Below, piece after piece: positions 44,801 to 57,055 of a DNA stretch of 64,000 nucleotides. Both the position numbers and the translations under genes were made by a program. Each line of letters begins with the position of its first letter. The first letter of the stretch is position 1. The stretch is taken from contig NC_133526.1 of NCBI RefSeq assembly GCF_048544455.1, forward strand, positions 5,100,001 to 5,164,000. Direction: 5' to 3'. The notes below the pieces were generated by a model. The model saw nothing but the letters and a program-made list of their open reading frames with translations, did no database searches and was not told the DNA's origin. The stretch comes from Silene latifolia. Its lineage: Eukaryota > Streptophyta > Magnoliopsida > Caryophyllales > Caryophyllaceae.

Positions 44801-47800
44801 ACATTCCTCCAGACAGCCTGAAGGAAAGAGAATCATCCACACAAATGAATTGACATGCCTCTAACTGGCCGCATGTCTAAAGCCTAAATCAAATTCTATC
44901 AAAAGGAAGATATAAAATACATTCTCTTGACTGCTGTAACAAGATTGAAGAGTAAAGGCAGTACCACTCTGCAATGATTCTTCTGCTTGAATCTAATAAG
45001 CTAAGGATGCTTTCATTTTCCTGGAGCTTCAAAACTCTAATACACCACAATAGTAAGAAGGCGAACTATGGAAGAATCTAGAGAAACTAAAGACATCAAT
45101 AAGCAAATTCACGGCCCTTAAGGAACGAATAAATCATCATAAGACCATATACCTAAGCAGAATATCCAGCCATGACCACATCAATAATTCACGGCATCCT
45201 CCAAGCCTGTAACATAAGCTTAAGCAGCCAAGGATTGAAAAACTCAGTCTACGAAAATCTAATACGTGCGAAAAAAATAAGTTTAAGCTCACATAGAGAA
45301 ATCCCATAAACCCCGAGACCGATACACTAATGGAGTGGCAACCTCCATGCCCTTAACTTCATGGCCTATAAACCGGGTGAGGTAACATTCGCTAATGAAG
45401 TGACAGACCTAAAAAAGATTAGAAAATCAAAAGACAAGTTTACAATGAAATGCTCAAGAAGAGTGAGCAACCTCCCTCTAAATCAGGGAAAACCTCTATA
45501 TCAGGCCTGCAGCAAAAGGTCATCTCACCAATGAAAAAAACTCGTTTACAATGAAGTTTTAATTAACTAATTCAACGAAAGAAAGAAGATAAACTGATAA
45601 AGTCAACAAACAAACTCTGAGTAAATCACCTGGACTTTTGTTATAATGGAAGGACATACCTAAATTTAAACAAAGAAAAGGTAAATCAAAAGGATGATGG
45701 ATGAGGTAAGCATAACTGACCTTACTCATAATATTAAAATAGTAAAAAAAAAAATGATTTTGAAGAGTAAGAAAACTCCCTTAAAACAAGTGAGATCCCT
45801 ATATCATGAAAGATAAACTGGGGGATGCAAACCTGTAGCAAAAGCCAAATTCGATAACAAAAGAAAATAAAAGCGAAGAAGACTATACAAAAAAAAAGTG
45901 TGGAATTATAAACAAACTCTCACAAAGGCGGAAACCACGAGACCCGGAGAGTGTCAAAACCTAAATTAAGTCGGAAAACAAAAGAATCAAATTTAAGAAT
46001 GGAATCCGAGAACCTAAAAATTGTAAATGAAATTTTATTAAAGAAATAAGGCACTCAAAAGCAAAAATTGTAAATGAAAAGTTTATTAAGAGTGAACAAC
46101 TCCCTCCAAATCAAAGGGGATCTCTATTGTATACTTAACTTAATTTCATATATACGACATTCTGCAAGTCTGCAGCAAAAGCTCAACTCGCTAAGGACAA
46201 CACATAGACGAAGGAATAAATCCAGCAAAAAAATAAAGCAATCAAACAAACTCTTGTACACCACCTGTATTGTATGCAAAGTCCCTTAAAACTAGTAGAA
46301 GCCTCTATACCTTAAGTTCATGACATATACATTGAGAAATGCGAGCCTGTAGTAAAAAGTCCTCAATAAGTACAGGGAACACATGCTATGGAAGGATTGA
46401 AATTTAGCAAATTTAGCGCAAAAAGAAGGTTTGGGTTAACAAAGAAACTCCCCAAGAGTAAGCGAAGTTCCTGAAGACCAGTGGACGAGTTTATATCCTT
46501 GAACTTCATGAAAGACAAATTCAGGATTGAATTGAAAGGCATGAAAGTGTGTCGCAAAAGTTACAGGAAGGGGAAAAACATGGAGAAAAAGGGAACAACA
46601 CAAAAGTTCAAAGGCTATAAAACTTGGAAGAATAAAAATTACGTTATCTAACAAGCACATTCCTCTAGATAGCCATAAATTTTTCAGCACAAACCTGAAG
46701 GAAAGAGGATCATCCACACAAATGAATTGACATACCTCTAACTGGCCGCATGTCTAAAGCCTAAATCAAATTCTATCAGAAGGTAAAATACATTCTCTTG
46801 AATGCCGTAACTGAAGAGTAAATGCAGTACCACTCTGAAATGATTATTCTGCTTGAATCCAATTAAGCTAAGGCTGCTTTCATTTTCCTGGAGCTTCAAA
46901 ACTCTAATACACCACGATAGTAAGAAGGCGAACTATGGAACAATCCGGACTTCCGGAGAAACCAAAGACATCAATAAGCAAGAATTCACGACCCTTACGG
47001 AACGAATACCATATAAATCATCATAAGACTATATACCTAAGCACAATGTCATCTTTGTCTAGTATCAATACCATAACATCCAGCCATGACCACTGCTGTC
47101 TACAGTAACGTGACAGCAACTAAATGATCGGCGTGATTTAAAATAAAAACCAACATAGCATACCACTGAATCGACGCCCTTCTCCAAAGCCACTTGATGA
47201 TCAAAAATCAAACCACTAGACCCGGAGAGAGTCAAAACCTAAATGAAGTCAGAAGCCAAAAGAATTATGTGTAAGACGGGTCTCAGAAGCCAAAAATTGT
47301 AAATGAAATTTCAGTAAGAGTGAACCAACTCCCTCCAAACCAATGGAAACCTCTATATCCTTTAACTTCACATAATAGGCGGCATCCTTCAAGCCTGTAA
47401 CATAAGCTTAACCCGCTAAGGATTGAAAACCTGAGTCTATGAAAATGTAATAAAAAAAAATAAAAAAAGTTTAAGCTGACATAGAGACTCCCATAAAGGC
47501 CGATACAGTAATGGAGTGGCAACCTCCATGCGCTTAACTTCATGGCCTATAAACCAGGTGACGTAACATCCACTAATGAAGTGACAGACCTAAAAAAGAT
47601 TAGAAAATCAAAAGACAAGCGTGGGATATATTAATCTACAGGACTCTCAAAACTAACAGCTTTCAATGAAATGTTCAAGAAGAGTGAGCAACCTCCCTAT
47701 AAACCAATGGAAACCTCTATATCAGGCCTGGGAAAAGGCCTGCAGCAAAAGGTCAACTCACCAATGAAAGAGAACTCGTTTACAATGAAATTTTAATTAA

Positions 47801-50131
47801 CTAATTCAACAAAAGAAAGAAGATAAAGTCAACAAACAAACTCTTGTAAATCACGTGGACTTGTGTTATAATGGGGAAGGACATACCTAAATTTAAACAA
47901 AAAAAGGTAGGTAAATCAAAAGGATGGTGGATGATATGAGCTTAACTGACCTTACTCGTCAGATTAAACTAGTAAAAAAGATATTGATTTTAAAGAGTAA
48001 GAAAACTCCCTTAAAACAAGTGAGATCCCTAAATCATGAAAGTTAAACTGGGGGATACAAACCTGCAGCAAAAGCTAAATTCGATGACAAAAGAAAATAA
48101 AAGCAAACAAGACTGTTCAAAAAAAAAGTGTAGAAATATAAACAAACTCTCACAAAGGAGGAAACCACGAGACCCGGAGAGTGTCAAAACCTAAATTAAG
48201 TCAGAAACCAAAAGAATCAAATGTAAGAATGGAACCCCAGAAGCTAAAGATTGTAAATGAAATTTTATTAAGGAAATACAGCTGCCAAAAAAAAAAGCAA
48301 AAAATTGTAAATGAAAAATTCATTAAGAGTGAATAACTCCCTCCAAACCAATGGGAATCTCTATTGTATCCTTAAGGAGAACACCAAGAGGCTGCACAAT
48401 GTAATGGAATGACAGACCACAGACCTAAATAAAGATCAGAAAACCAAAAGAATCACTTGTGGGATAAATTAACCTCCAGCAAAAGCTCAACTTGATAACG
48501 AAAGAGAAAACATAGCAGACTATAATGATTTAAGTGCAGAGTACCAAAATAGTTGTTTTGGTCAACATAAAAACCTGTGCAAACCACGAGGCCTGGTGAT
48601 GTAATCGGGTGACAAACCTAAATAAAAATCAGGAAATAAAACTAATACATGAGGGAAACACCCACCTCAAGGAATCTCAGCTATAATAGTAACTAAAAGA
48701 ATATAAGAATGAGCAAGCTCCCTCCAAAAACCCGTGGCAAGCACCATGCCCTTAACTTCACGGCCTATAGATCGAGTGGTCACATACTCACATCCAGTAT
48801 TGGAGTGACAGACCTAAACAGGACAAGAAAACCAAAAGACATATGTCGGATATATTAATCTACAGGAATCTCAAAAACTAACAGCTTTTGAATGAAATGT
48901 TTCAAGAGTGAGCAAACTCCCTTAAAACCAGTGAGATCCCTATATGGTGAAAGATAAACTGAGGGCAGCAAACCTGAAGCAAAACCTTAATTCAATAAAG
49001 AAAGAAAATACAAGGTACAGGATTATTCAAAAAGAAAGTTTGGAAATATAACAAACTCTCACAAACGCGGAAACCATGACCCGGAGTGTCAAAAGAACCT
49101 AAAGGAAGTAAGAAACCAAAAGAATTATGTGTAAGATGGAATCTCAGAAGCCAAGCATTTTAAATGAAATTTCATTAAGAGACAAACTCCCTCCAAACCA
49201 GTGAAACCCTCTGTATCCTTCACTTGACATCAAATAGACAGAATCATCCTCCTCCCAGCCTGCAGCATAAGCTTAACCCACTAAGGATTGAAAAGGTAGA
49301 CTATGACAAGATAAATTCAGTGAAATGAAAGTTTAAGTCGACATAGAGACTCCCATAAACCATGAGGCCAGATGCAGTAATGGAGTGGCAGATCTATATA
49401 AAAAAAGGAAGTCAAAAGGCACTTGTGAGTACGAAAAGTTCATTTAAGAGTGAGCAACTGCCCCAAAACCGATGGAAACCTCTTGTGAACCACGTGCATT
49501 TACACTGAGGGTTGTGAGCCTGTAGAAAAAGTTTTTAAACTCAGTAAGCAAGGGAAACACATGCTCTGAGCGGATTAAAATTTAGCACAAAAAAATAGGT
49601 TTGGGTTAACAAAGAAACTCCCATAAACCACGAAGCCTGGTGACTTGGTGATGGTGAGAGACAAACCTAAATAAAAATCAGAAAATCAAAAGAATCATGT
49701 GTGAGATACAGACCTCAAGGAATCTCAAAAGCTAAAAATAGGAAATAAAAGGTTTAGCAAGTGTGACAAACTCCCTTCAAAGCAGTGAAAAAACTCGATA
49801 TCCATAATTTCACGTGAAAAGATACAGCATGCTCCAAGCCTACAGCAAACGCTCACCTCAGTAAGAAACGGAAACACATTTGACTACGAAGAGTGAAATC
49901 CAGCAGATAGGAAAAAAATGTTAAGTTCCAAGGCTATGTCAGTCATCCTAGAGGAATCTCAAAAGCAAAAAACTGTAAATGAAAAGTTTATTAAGAGTGA
50001 AGCAACTCCCTCCAAACCAACAAAAACCTCTACTATATCCCTAACTTTATTTTAAATGTAAAGCCTTCAGCAAGCCTACAGCAAAACCTCAACACACCAA
50101 GGAACGAACACACACTTGCCAACGAGGAATG

Positions 50132-50378
50132 GTTTCTCTCTGTCGAAAGTCAGTTTAAACACTTAGTCAAGGCGATTGGAGTCACATGGAGCTTGAAGAA
50201 AGACTCTTTCTGGGGAAGCAGTAGAAGGAGCAGCAAGCAAGTTAAACTAGTACTAACGTGAGATGGGGCATTAGTCAGTGATTCATGGCTTAAATAGATT
50301 AGAAAAGCAGGGGGCACTTGGGCACTAACTCCTTTCTTCTTCTTCTTCTTCTTGATGAGCGAGTGCAAGAAATGGGGC
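50132..50378. mobile_element. Unclassified 0.25-kb insertion in copy 3
   Basis: In copy 1, GAGGAATG is followed directly by AAATCCAGC (24,180). Here about 247 bp lie between them, starting GTTTCTCTCTGTCG and ending GCAAGAAATGGGGC, with a (TTC)n run near 50,335-50,352. No terminal inverted repeat or target duplication is clear. Confidence 0.6.
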
Positions 50379-51324
50379 ATCCAGCAGAAAAAAAATGCTT
50401 AGGTCAAACATACTCTTGTAAACCACAAAACCTTGAAGCCTGACTTGTAATCTTATTTCAAGTTAAGGGAAAAACTTTAAAGAAATGGGCACAAGTGAAA
50501 AGTACAAAGGCTATGCAGTCAGAAACAAACAAGGCTCGGAAGAATAGAACATGAACCTTGAAAGGTTAGGAGATAGGAAACGATCCATTCATATATCCAT
50601 GATGTTATATGAATGCAAGCCGAATCCCAAAGTCAGAACAGGTACATTCTGCTAGACAGCCATGACTCTTATGTACAAAACCGATCCACACAAACGTATG
50701 ACATAGCTCTGATTTCATGGCTAAAGCGTAAATCATATCATCAAAACAAATTCTATCAAAAGGAAGATATAAAATAGATTCTCTTGACTACCGTAACAGG
50801 ATTGAAAAGTAAAAGCAAAGTACCGCTGTCCAACAGGTTCTACAATGCTGCTACTGTTCACACAAAACTTGTGACAGTGAGATTAGATCCTCCTTAAGAG
50901 ACAAGGAGCAGGCATTGTACAGAAGGTCTATCCCAGCCCTTGTACCACAAATCTAGCTGCGGAGTAAAACCTCAACTCACTTCAGGCAAGAAAACAGATA
51001 CGATCAAGTTTGCAGCAACTTGATCGAACTGAAAGGAAAAGGTGGACATTCTTAGAGAGAACAATGAAAAAACCCAAACGAAAGGAATACAACCTAAGAG
51101 TAAAAAGAACAAATCGGGCAACAACGGTGGTTATAGTATGTTGTATGGTTGCCTTCCTATGACTGTATGAGACACTCGGCGGATGAAGAGAAAGATTAGA
51201 GACAACGGCTATCAAGAAACAACCTGGTACGTGTTGGCCAGGGAAGTCAGCCACCACCATCAATTGAGCCAAAAATCTTGATACAACCCCACCGAGTCCT
51301 AGCTGTCCTTGAAGATACATAATA

Positions 51325-51404
51325 CTCCGTTCGTCCTAATCATTTGTTGACCTTGTATATTCTATGTGAAAATCAAGATAAACAAGTGATTGGGACGGAA
51401 GGAG
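51325..51404. mobile_element. Stowaway MITE (80 bp)
   Basis: Same element as at 25,101 with a few substitutions; TA on both sides. The minisatellite follows at 51,499-51,590. Confidence 0.95.
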
Positions 51405-53110
51405 TACATAATAAACTAGAAAAACAAGTGATTGGGATAGATTTACAGATGAGAAGAACCAGCTTGTTTGATCTGATGCAGCTGCAGCCATTATAACAGG
51501 GATGCTACAGCTTCACCACCCATCTAAAGCAGGAAACAGGCTTACAGGGATGCTGCAGCTTCACCAACGCGTCTAAAACAGGCTTACAGAAACACAAACA
51601 CAACACACATTCAAAGCAGCCATGTTAATTAATTAATTAATCTGATTACTATAACCTAAGTAAAGAATATTACCCACCAAAACTATCTAATTAGGCGCCT
51701 GATCCAGAATATCTGAAACCCCTAAAAAAAATAAAGTAAATCAAATATAAGTGGGTACTTATCACCAAATTAACGTATTTTGAGGAGCTAGAAACTTAGT
51801 TAAACCTTCTCCAAATAATGTGAAACCCTAATAAAGTTTTAGTAAATTAAATCCAAACGAGAGTAAATTAAATTCAAAAAGAAAGTTTGGAAATATAACA
51901 AACTCTCACAAAGGCGGAAACCATGACCCGGAGAGTGTCAAAAGAACCTAAATGAAGTCAGAAGCCAAAAGAATTATGTGTAAGATGGAATCTCAGAAGC
52001 TAAGTATTTTAAATGAAATTTCATTAAGAGACAAACTCCCTCCAAACCAGTGAAACCCTCTGTATCCTTAACTTGACATCAAATAGACTATGACAAGATA
52101 AATTCAGTGAAATGAAAGTTTAAGTTGACATAGAGACTCCCATAAACCATGAGGCCAGATGCAGTAATGGAGTGGCAGATCTATATAAAAAAGGAAGTCA
52201 AAAGGCACTTGTGAGGATACTTATCCGACAAGAATCTCAAAAGCAAAAAAATGTAAATGAAAAGTCCATTTAAGAGTGAGGAACTGCCCCAAAACCAATG
52301 GGAACCTCTTGTGAACCACGTGCATTTACACTGAGTGTTGCGAGCCTGTAGAAAAAGTTTTTAAACTCAGTAAGCAAGGTAAACACATGCTCTGAGCGGA
52401 TTAAAATTTTGAACAAAAAAATAGGTTTGGGTTAACAAAGAAACTCCCATAAACCACGAAGCCTGGTTCAAAAGAATCATGTCTGAGATACAGACCTCAA
52501 GGAATCTCAAAAGCTAAAAATGGGAAATAAAAGGTTTAGCAAGTGTGACAAACTCCCTTCAAAGCAGTGAAAAAACTATATATCCTTAATTTCACTTGAA
52601 AAGATACAGCATGCTCCAAGCCTACAGCAAACGCTCACCTCACTAAGAAACGAAAACACATTTGACTACAAAGAGTGAAATCCAGCAGATAGGAAAAAAA
52701 TGTTAAGGTCAACAAAGACTCCTGTAACCACGAAACCTGATGTAACGGAGTGACATACCTACATAAAATCAAGTAATCAAAAGAATAGTGGGTATGATGC
52801 ACTTATCCCTCACTTGTAAGCCTATGAGTAAGCAAATCCCCTTAAAACCAATGGACGATTCTATATCTTTTAACTTTGCGAAAGACAAATTGAGAGTTGA
52901 ATGCATGCAGCAAAAGCTTGAGAATACAAGGAGTCTTCATATCCCTAAAGTTCGTAGAGCACAATCCAAAAGTTCCAAGGCTATGTCAGTCATATCCCTA
53001 AGACGCGCAGACAATGAAGATTTAAATACAATACAGGAAAAGGGAAGTTTAATTTAAAAAATCTTGATACAACCCCACAAAGTCCTAGGTGTCCTTGAAG
53101 ATACAAAATA

Positions 53111-53190
53111 CTCCGTTCGTCCTAATCATTTGTTGACCTTTAATATTCTATGTGATAATCAAGATAAACAAGTGATTGGGACGGAAGGAG
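53111..53190. mobile_element. Stowaway MITE (80 bp), second copy in higher-order copy 3
   Basis: Same TIRs and TA flanks. Its neighbourhood (minisatellite at 53,286-53,370) repeats that of 51,325, so this block was duplicated within the copy. Confidence 0.95.
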
Positions 53191-53569
53191 TACATAATAA
53201 ACAAGAAAAACAAGTGATTGGGATAGATTTTAAAGATGAGAAGAACCAGCTTGTTTGATCTGATGCAGCTGCAGCCCTTATAACAGGGATACTACAGCTT
53301 CACCACCCATCTAAAACAGGAAGCAGGCTTACAGGGATGCTGCAGCTTCACCAACGCGTCTAAAACAGGCTTACAGAAACACAAACACAACACACATTCA
53401 AAACAGCGATGTTAATTAATTAATTAATCTGATTACTATAACCTAAGTAAAGAATATTACCCACCAAAACACAACTGGCGCATCCATGTTAATTAATCTG
53501 AAATATAAAATCCAAAATTTAAGCAAGACATGTCGTTGCGCAACCTAGAAAAGACGTAAATTCCATAAC

Positions 53570-54460
53570 TATCTAACTAGGCGCGTGATCCAGAATATCT
53601 GAAACCCCTAAAATATTAAGTAAATCAAATATAAGTGAGTATTTAATTATCACCAAACTAACGTATTTCAGGAGCTAGAAACTCAATTAAACATCCTCCA
53701 AAGAATCTGAAACACAACCAATCATCACCTACGTTATGAGAGTATCCGATAGTCCGGGTACAATCAAAGCAATTTAAAGGGTCGTGGTTTGAGTAAACAG
53801 ACAAATAGGCGAACAAAAATCTGAAACCCTAAAAAAGCTTTTAGTAAATTAAATCCAGTAAATTAAATCCAAACGAGAGTAATTATCACCGAATTAACGT
53901 ATTTTCAGGATTCCGAATCTTGATTAAATCTCCTCCAAAGAATCTGAAATACAACCGATCATCACCACCAAAACTATCATCAAATCGTCTTCAGAAATTA
54001 ATACCAAATCAGTAACCAAAATTAGAGCCGTTAAATCCTCAAAATCATCTGACAAAAGAAATTCCTTAAAACCTAGCAGATGAATTCAATCAACGACGAA
54101 AAGTCAAATTAAATCAAATTGAATACCAAATCAATCACCAAAATTAGACCGCGCGCCGTTAAATCCTCGAAATCGTCTCTCGAAAGAAATTCGTTAAACC
54201 CTAGCAGATGAAATCAATCAACGGAACCACAATCACGGAAAATCAATTCTATATCATCAAATTAATTCATCAATCTTCGAATAACATAACCTAGAAAACA
54301 ACGATCTAAACTAGCTGGATAATAACCTCATCAACGCAAATTAATAGGAAGAAGAAGAAACAAGGAAAGACGATGAAATTAGACGGAGGAAAAAGAGAGC
54401 GGGGAAGATTGGAAGATGAAATTATGAGAACCACAAAAGAGGTATATATATATATAGTAG
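53570..54460 (-). promoter_or_regulatory. Head of megasatellite copy 3: promoter-like region and leader
   Basis: Minus-strand TATA-rich stretch at 54,457-54,443 (alternating TA, longer than in copy 2), then the same pyrimidine-rich leader and the same 120-bp tandem pair (about 54,000 and 54,123) as at 40,840-41,640. Upstream, GCGGATTTTCCACGCG and CCACCTGGCATTGC are conserved with copy 2. About 80 bp near 53,745-53,825 have no match in copy 2. Confidence 0.55.
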
Positions 54461-54607
54461 GAAATAAGGCGGTTGGCAACTTGGGCCACCTGGCATTGCG
54501 GATTTTCCACGCGTTTTTTTTAGTCGGTTACTTGACTTTTTTCTTTTTTTATTCTTTTTCCTTTATCCCGCCAATCACATCTTTTTTTTTATCCTTTTTT
54601 TTTTTTG

Positions 54608-55184
54608 GGACTTGCTAAATCCCGCACACAATTTTACTTAATCTCGCACATTTTTACTCATTATTCCGACTCTACCCCTATCATTTCACCCATCTACCAA
54701 GAGAGATAAATCAGAAACCCTAAAAAAAAAAAAAAAAAAAAATTCCCCAAAAATACTTGAGTGGACCACCGGTCTCGCACCCTCTCCCACCCCAAAATGT
54801 TTGCACCACCAGCCGCCAAACCAACTAATCGGCGATAGGGAAGGACGAAGGTCTAAGAAGACGGAATAAGAGGAAGGTTGTCGGCGTCGGAGAAGGGAGA
54901 AGATGTTTGGATCAACGGCGGCGTTCACAGGGCTGGGGTCGACGGGCACGGGAAGGGTGGTCGGCGCTCGGTGAGGAGGTTAGGGCTGGGAACAGTGGTC
55001 AGAGCAAGCCAGCAAGGGGAAGATGAAGTTGGGGCGGGAGGGTGTCGGGGATGGCCTGGGATTGTATCTTTTTTTTTTTTTTTTTGTATAATTTTTATTG
55101 TTTCTAAATTAAAGGGTAGAAGTGGAAAAAAAAGGGAAAATGTGTAGGATATAGCAAAATCGTGTGTGGGATTTAGCAATTACG
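54608..55184. mobile_element. TIR element with GC-rich interior (Mutator/Pack-MULE-like)
   Basis: The ends are inverted repeats of about 45 bp: TTGCTAAATCCCGCACAC at the left, GTGTGGGATTTAGCAA at the right. It sits in a T tract; at least nine T flank each side, compatible with a 9-bp target duplication, but the homopolymer makes this untestable. The site in copy 2 (about 41,730) is uninterrupted T then CCGGTGTTAC. The interior is markedly GC-rich (CCACCAGCCGCC, GGCGGCGTTCAC), unlike its surroundings, as if it carried captured gene sequence. It also has an A run of about 20 bases near 54,722. No transposase. Confidence 0.7.
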
Positions 55185-55225
55185 TTTTTTTTTTGTGTTA
55201 CAAGTCTTTACAACTGCTATTGTAA

Positions 55226-57055
55226 TCCCCCCATAACTAATAACTAAAAGAATAAGAAATCTTATGTTCTTTCCCGCTCAATTGTCTTCACCTTCTTAAA
55301 GGGCCTAATTTTTCAACGTATCAAATCAGCCCATATACTTATTCTAATAATGGCCCAAATTTCAAATCTGCCCAACTGATATTTTTCCATCCAAATGAAC
55401 TCTTCATACGTTACATACAAATCTTACAAATCTTTAATAAAATCAAATTTAAAATCAAAATATTGGCTCAATCTTTGCCACAAATAAAATATGAGACGTA
55501 CTTTTTCACATACGAATTTTACTCTTTCACATACGCCTTTTACCATATTACCCTTGTCATTTTTTTCATCACTCATCCCTTCCTTCATCTCCCTTCGGCC
55601 TTCACCACCAAGTCACTAACACCAACCACGGTCTACTCCGTTAACAAACTCCATCCAATATTGTCGTCGGCAACCTCATACTGATCAACTTCACCCGCCA
55701 TCCAACGTCGACCTCCCCCTGCCCTGCACACTTCATCTCCCTCTACATCATTCCCCTTCTACGTACTCTAAGATTTCAATAAAAAAAAAATCGATGATTT
55801 ATTTGCGGCATTTGATTGTCCCTACATAATGTGTACAACATTGACTATCAAGACTCATCAAAAGTGTAGCAGTACCGAGAGTGTATTGCATTGACAAACA
55901 CAAGACTCAAAACTTCAAAAGTTTATCTACAACATTGTTAATTAGATAATGGTTGAACAATTGAAAACCCTAATTTTTTCAATTTATAATTGCTATATAA
56001 CAAAACTATTTCACTAATTGCTGAATTATAGTTCATTATTCAAATTTTTAGAATAATTAGATTCGATTTAAGGAGAAAATGCATGTATAAGACTTAGTTT
56101 GTCTAGGTTTAGGAAAAGGGTATGCTATGGAAAGTTAATGAAAAATTGTATGTGAAAGAGTAAAGTCCGTATGTGAAAAAATAATTCCGTAAAATATTTG
56201 GCAAGAAAAATTCCACAACTTTATCCCATATTTAATCAAATATTTTGCATTCAATTAACTTCTTATTTAATATCGCATTTACACTCCAATCTTCATAAAA
56301 AAACCTGAAAATAAATTAAAAAACATATTAATGTAAATTATGTAAAATAAGAAATTAAATTATATACTAGGTATATAATTTTCATATTGTGAATATATGC
56401 TACGTGATATTATAATTATCCCGTGATATTAAAATTATCTCAATTAATAATATATGCACGTGGTATATTGATTTATGAATATCCTATAATATATATACTT
56501 ATTTATTATGACTATATGCTATGTGATATTATATAGTATGATAATATATATATCCTATATATACTACGAGATTATACTTATATAGTCAAGTAATCCTAAA
56601 TGGAGTAATATATTATAGAGGAATGTCCCTATTAGTAGTGACCCTATATTAGAGTATGTTTTTGAATAATAATCGGTTTTCATTATATGTAATAATAAAA
56701 AAAATCTTGCACAAAAATAATTTAATCTAAAAGTCTTTAAATAGTGCACTTTTTTTTAAAATCCCCCTTATACTAAAAGAATAAGAGTTCTCAAAAATTT
56801 TCCCGCCTAAATGAATTTGACTATAATTGGGCTTTTATTATAACATATATGTTATTGGGCTTTTATTATAACATATATGCTATTGGGCTTTCATCTGGAT
56901 TATACTGAACTTTTGCTTTTCCACCGATTAATACAAAATATTAATAACAATAAATTTACAATTAAATTTCAAATTAAGTTAAATATCAGTTTTATTATTA
57001 TTTTCTTTAATGTTTCTATTTAAAATACCGTGCATTCGCGCGGGATCTATACTAG
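55226..57055 (+). mobile_element. Non-autonomous Helitron (1.83 kb)
   Basis: It starts TCCCCCCATAAC and ends with the hairpin CCGTGC-ATTC-GCGCGG, eight bases and then CTAG. It lies exactly between A and T: the sister locus at 41,771 reads GTAA/TTGTAAATT without the insert. TC...CTRR ends, a 3' subterminal hairpin and A/T insertion without target duplication define Helitrons. A second 5'-end-like sequence (TCCCCCTTATACTAAAAGAA) lies at about 56,761, so two Helitrons or a 5'-end gain may be nested. There is no Rep/helicase ORF. Confidence 0.88.
55497..56190. mobile_element. TIR element nested in the Helitron
   Basis: TTTTTCACATACG with CTCTTTCACATACG at the left, and inverted CGTATGTGAAAAA with TATGTGAAAGAG at the right (about 56,148-56,175), form inverted ends of about 40 bp. 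A relative of the left half lies inverted at 3060-3290. The interior has a C-rich stretch near 55,690-55,760. Exact ends and target duplication were not resolved. Confidence 0.5.

Larger units (their letters stand above)
41860..54607 (-). repeat. Megasatellite, higher-order copy 3
   Basis: It starts with the terminal module (42,059-43,200) and then the unit array. 48,380-51,600 is nearly identical to 22,000-25,300 of copy 1, while 46,050-46,650 is nearly identical to 33,300-33,970 of copy 2, so the copies are mosaics. Units from 44,720-45,140 and 46,680-47,050 repeat the same 17.4-17.9-kb block of copy 1. 48,960-49,600 recurs at 51,870-52,440. It ends in a head region at 53,570-54,460. Confidence 0.8.

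Noticed and set aside
14128..54607. Array as a leucine-rich-repeat or other tandem-repeat protein gene, or a snoRNA cluster
   Set aside because: No LxxL-type periodicity in any frame, no consistent frame, and no paired C/D or H/ACA boxes at regular spacing.
14670..54618. Many 60-120-codon ORFs on both strands across the array
   Set aside because: Frames are not kept between homologous units, indels are often not multiples of three, and no known domain appears. They are chance ORFs.
54686..55179. Overlapping ORFs on both strands in the GC-rich interior of the TIR element
   Set aside because: They come from low-complexity GC-rich sequence and homopolymer runs; no domain is recognisable in any frame.
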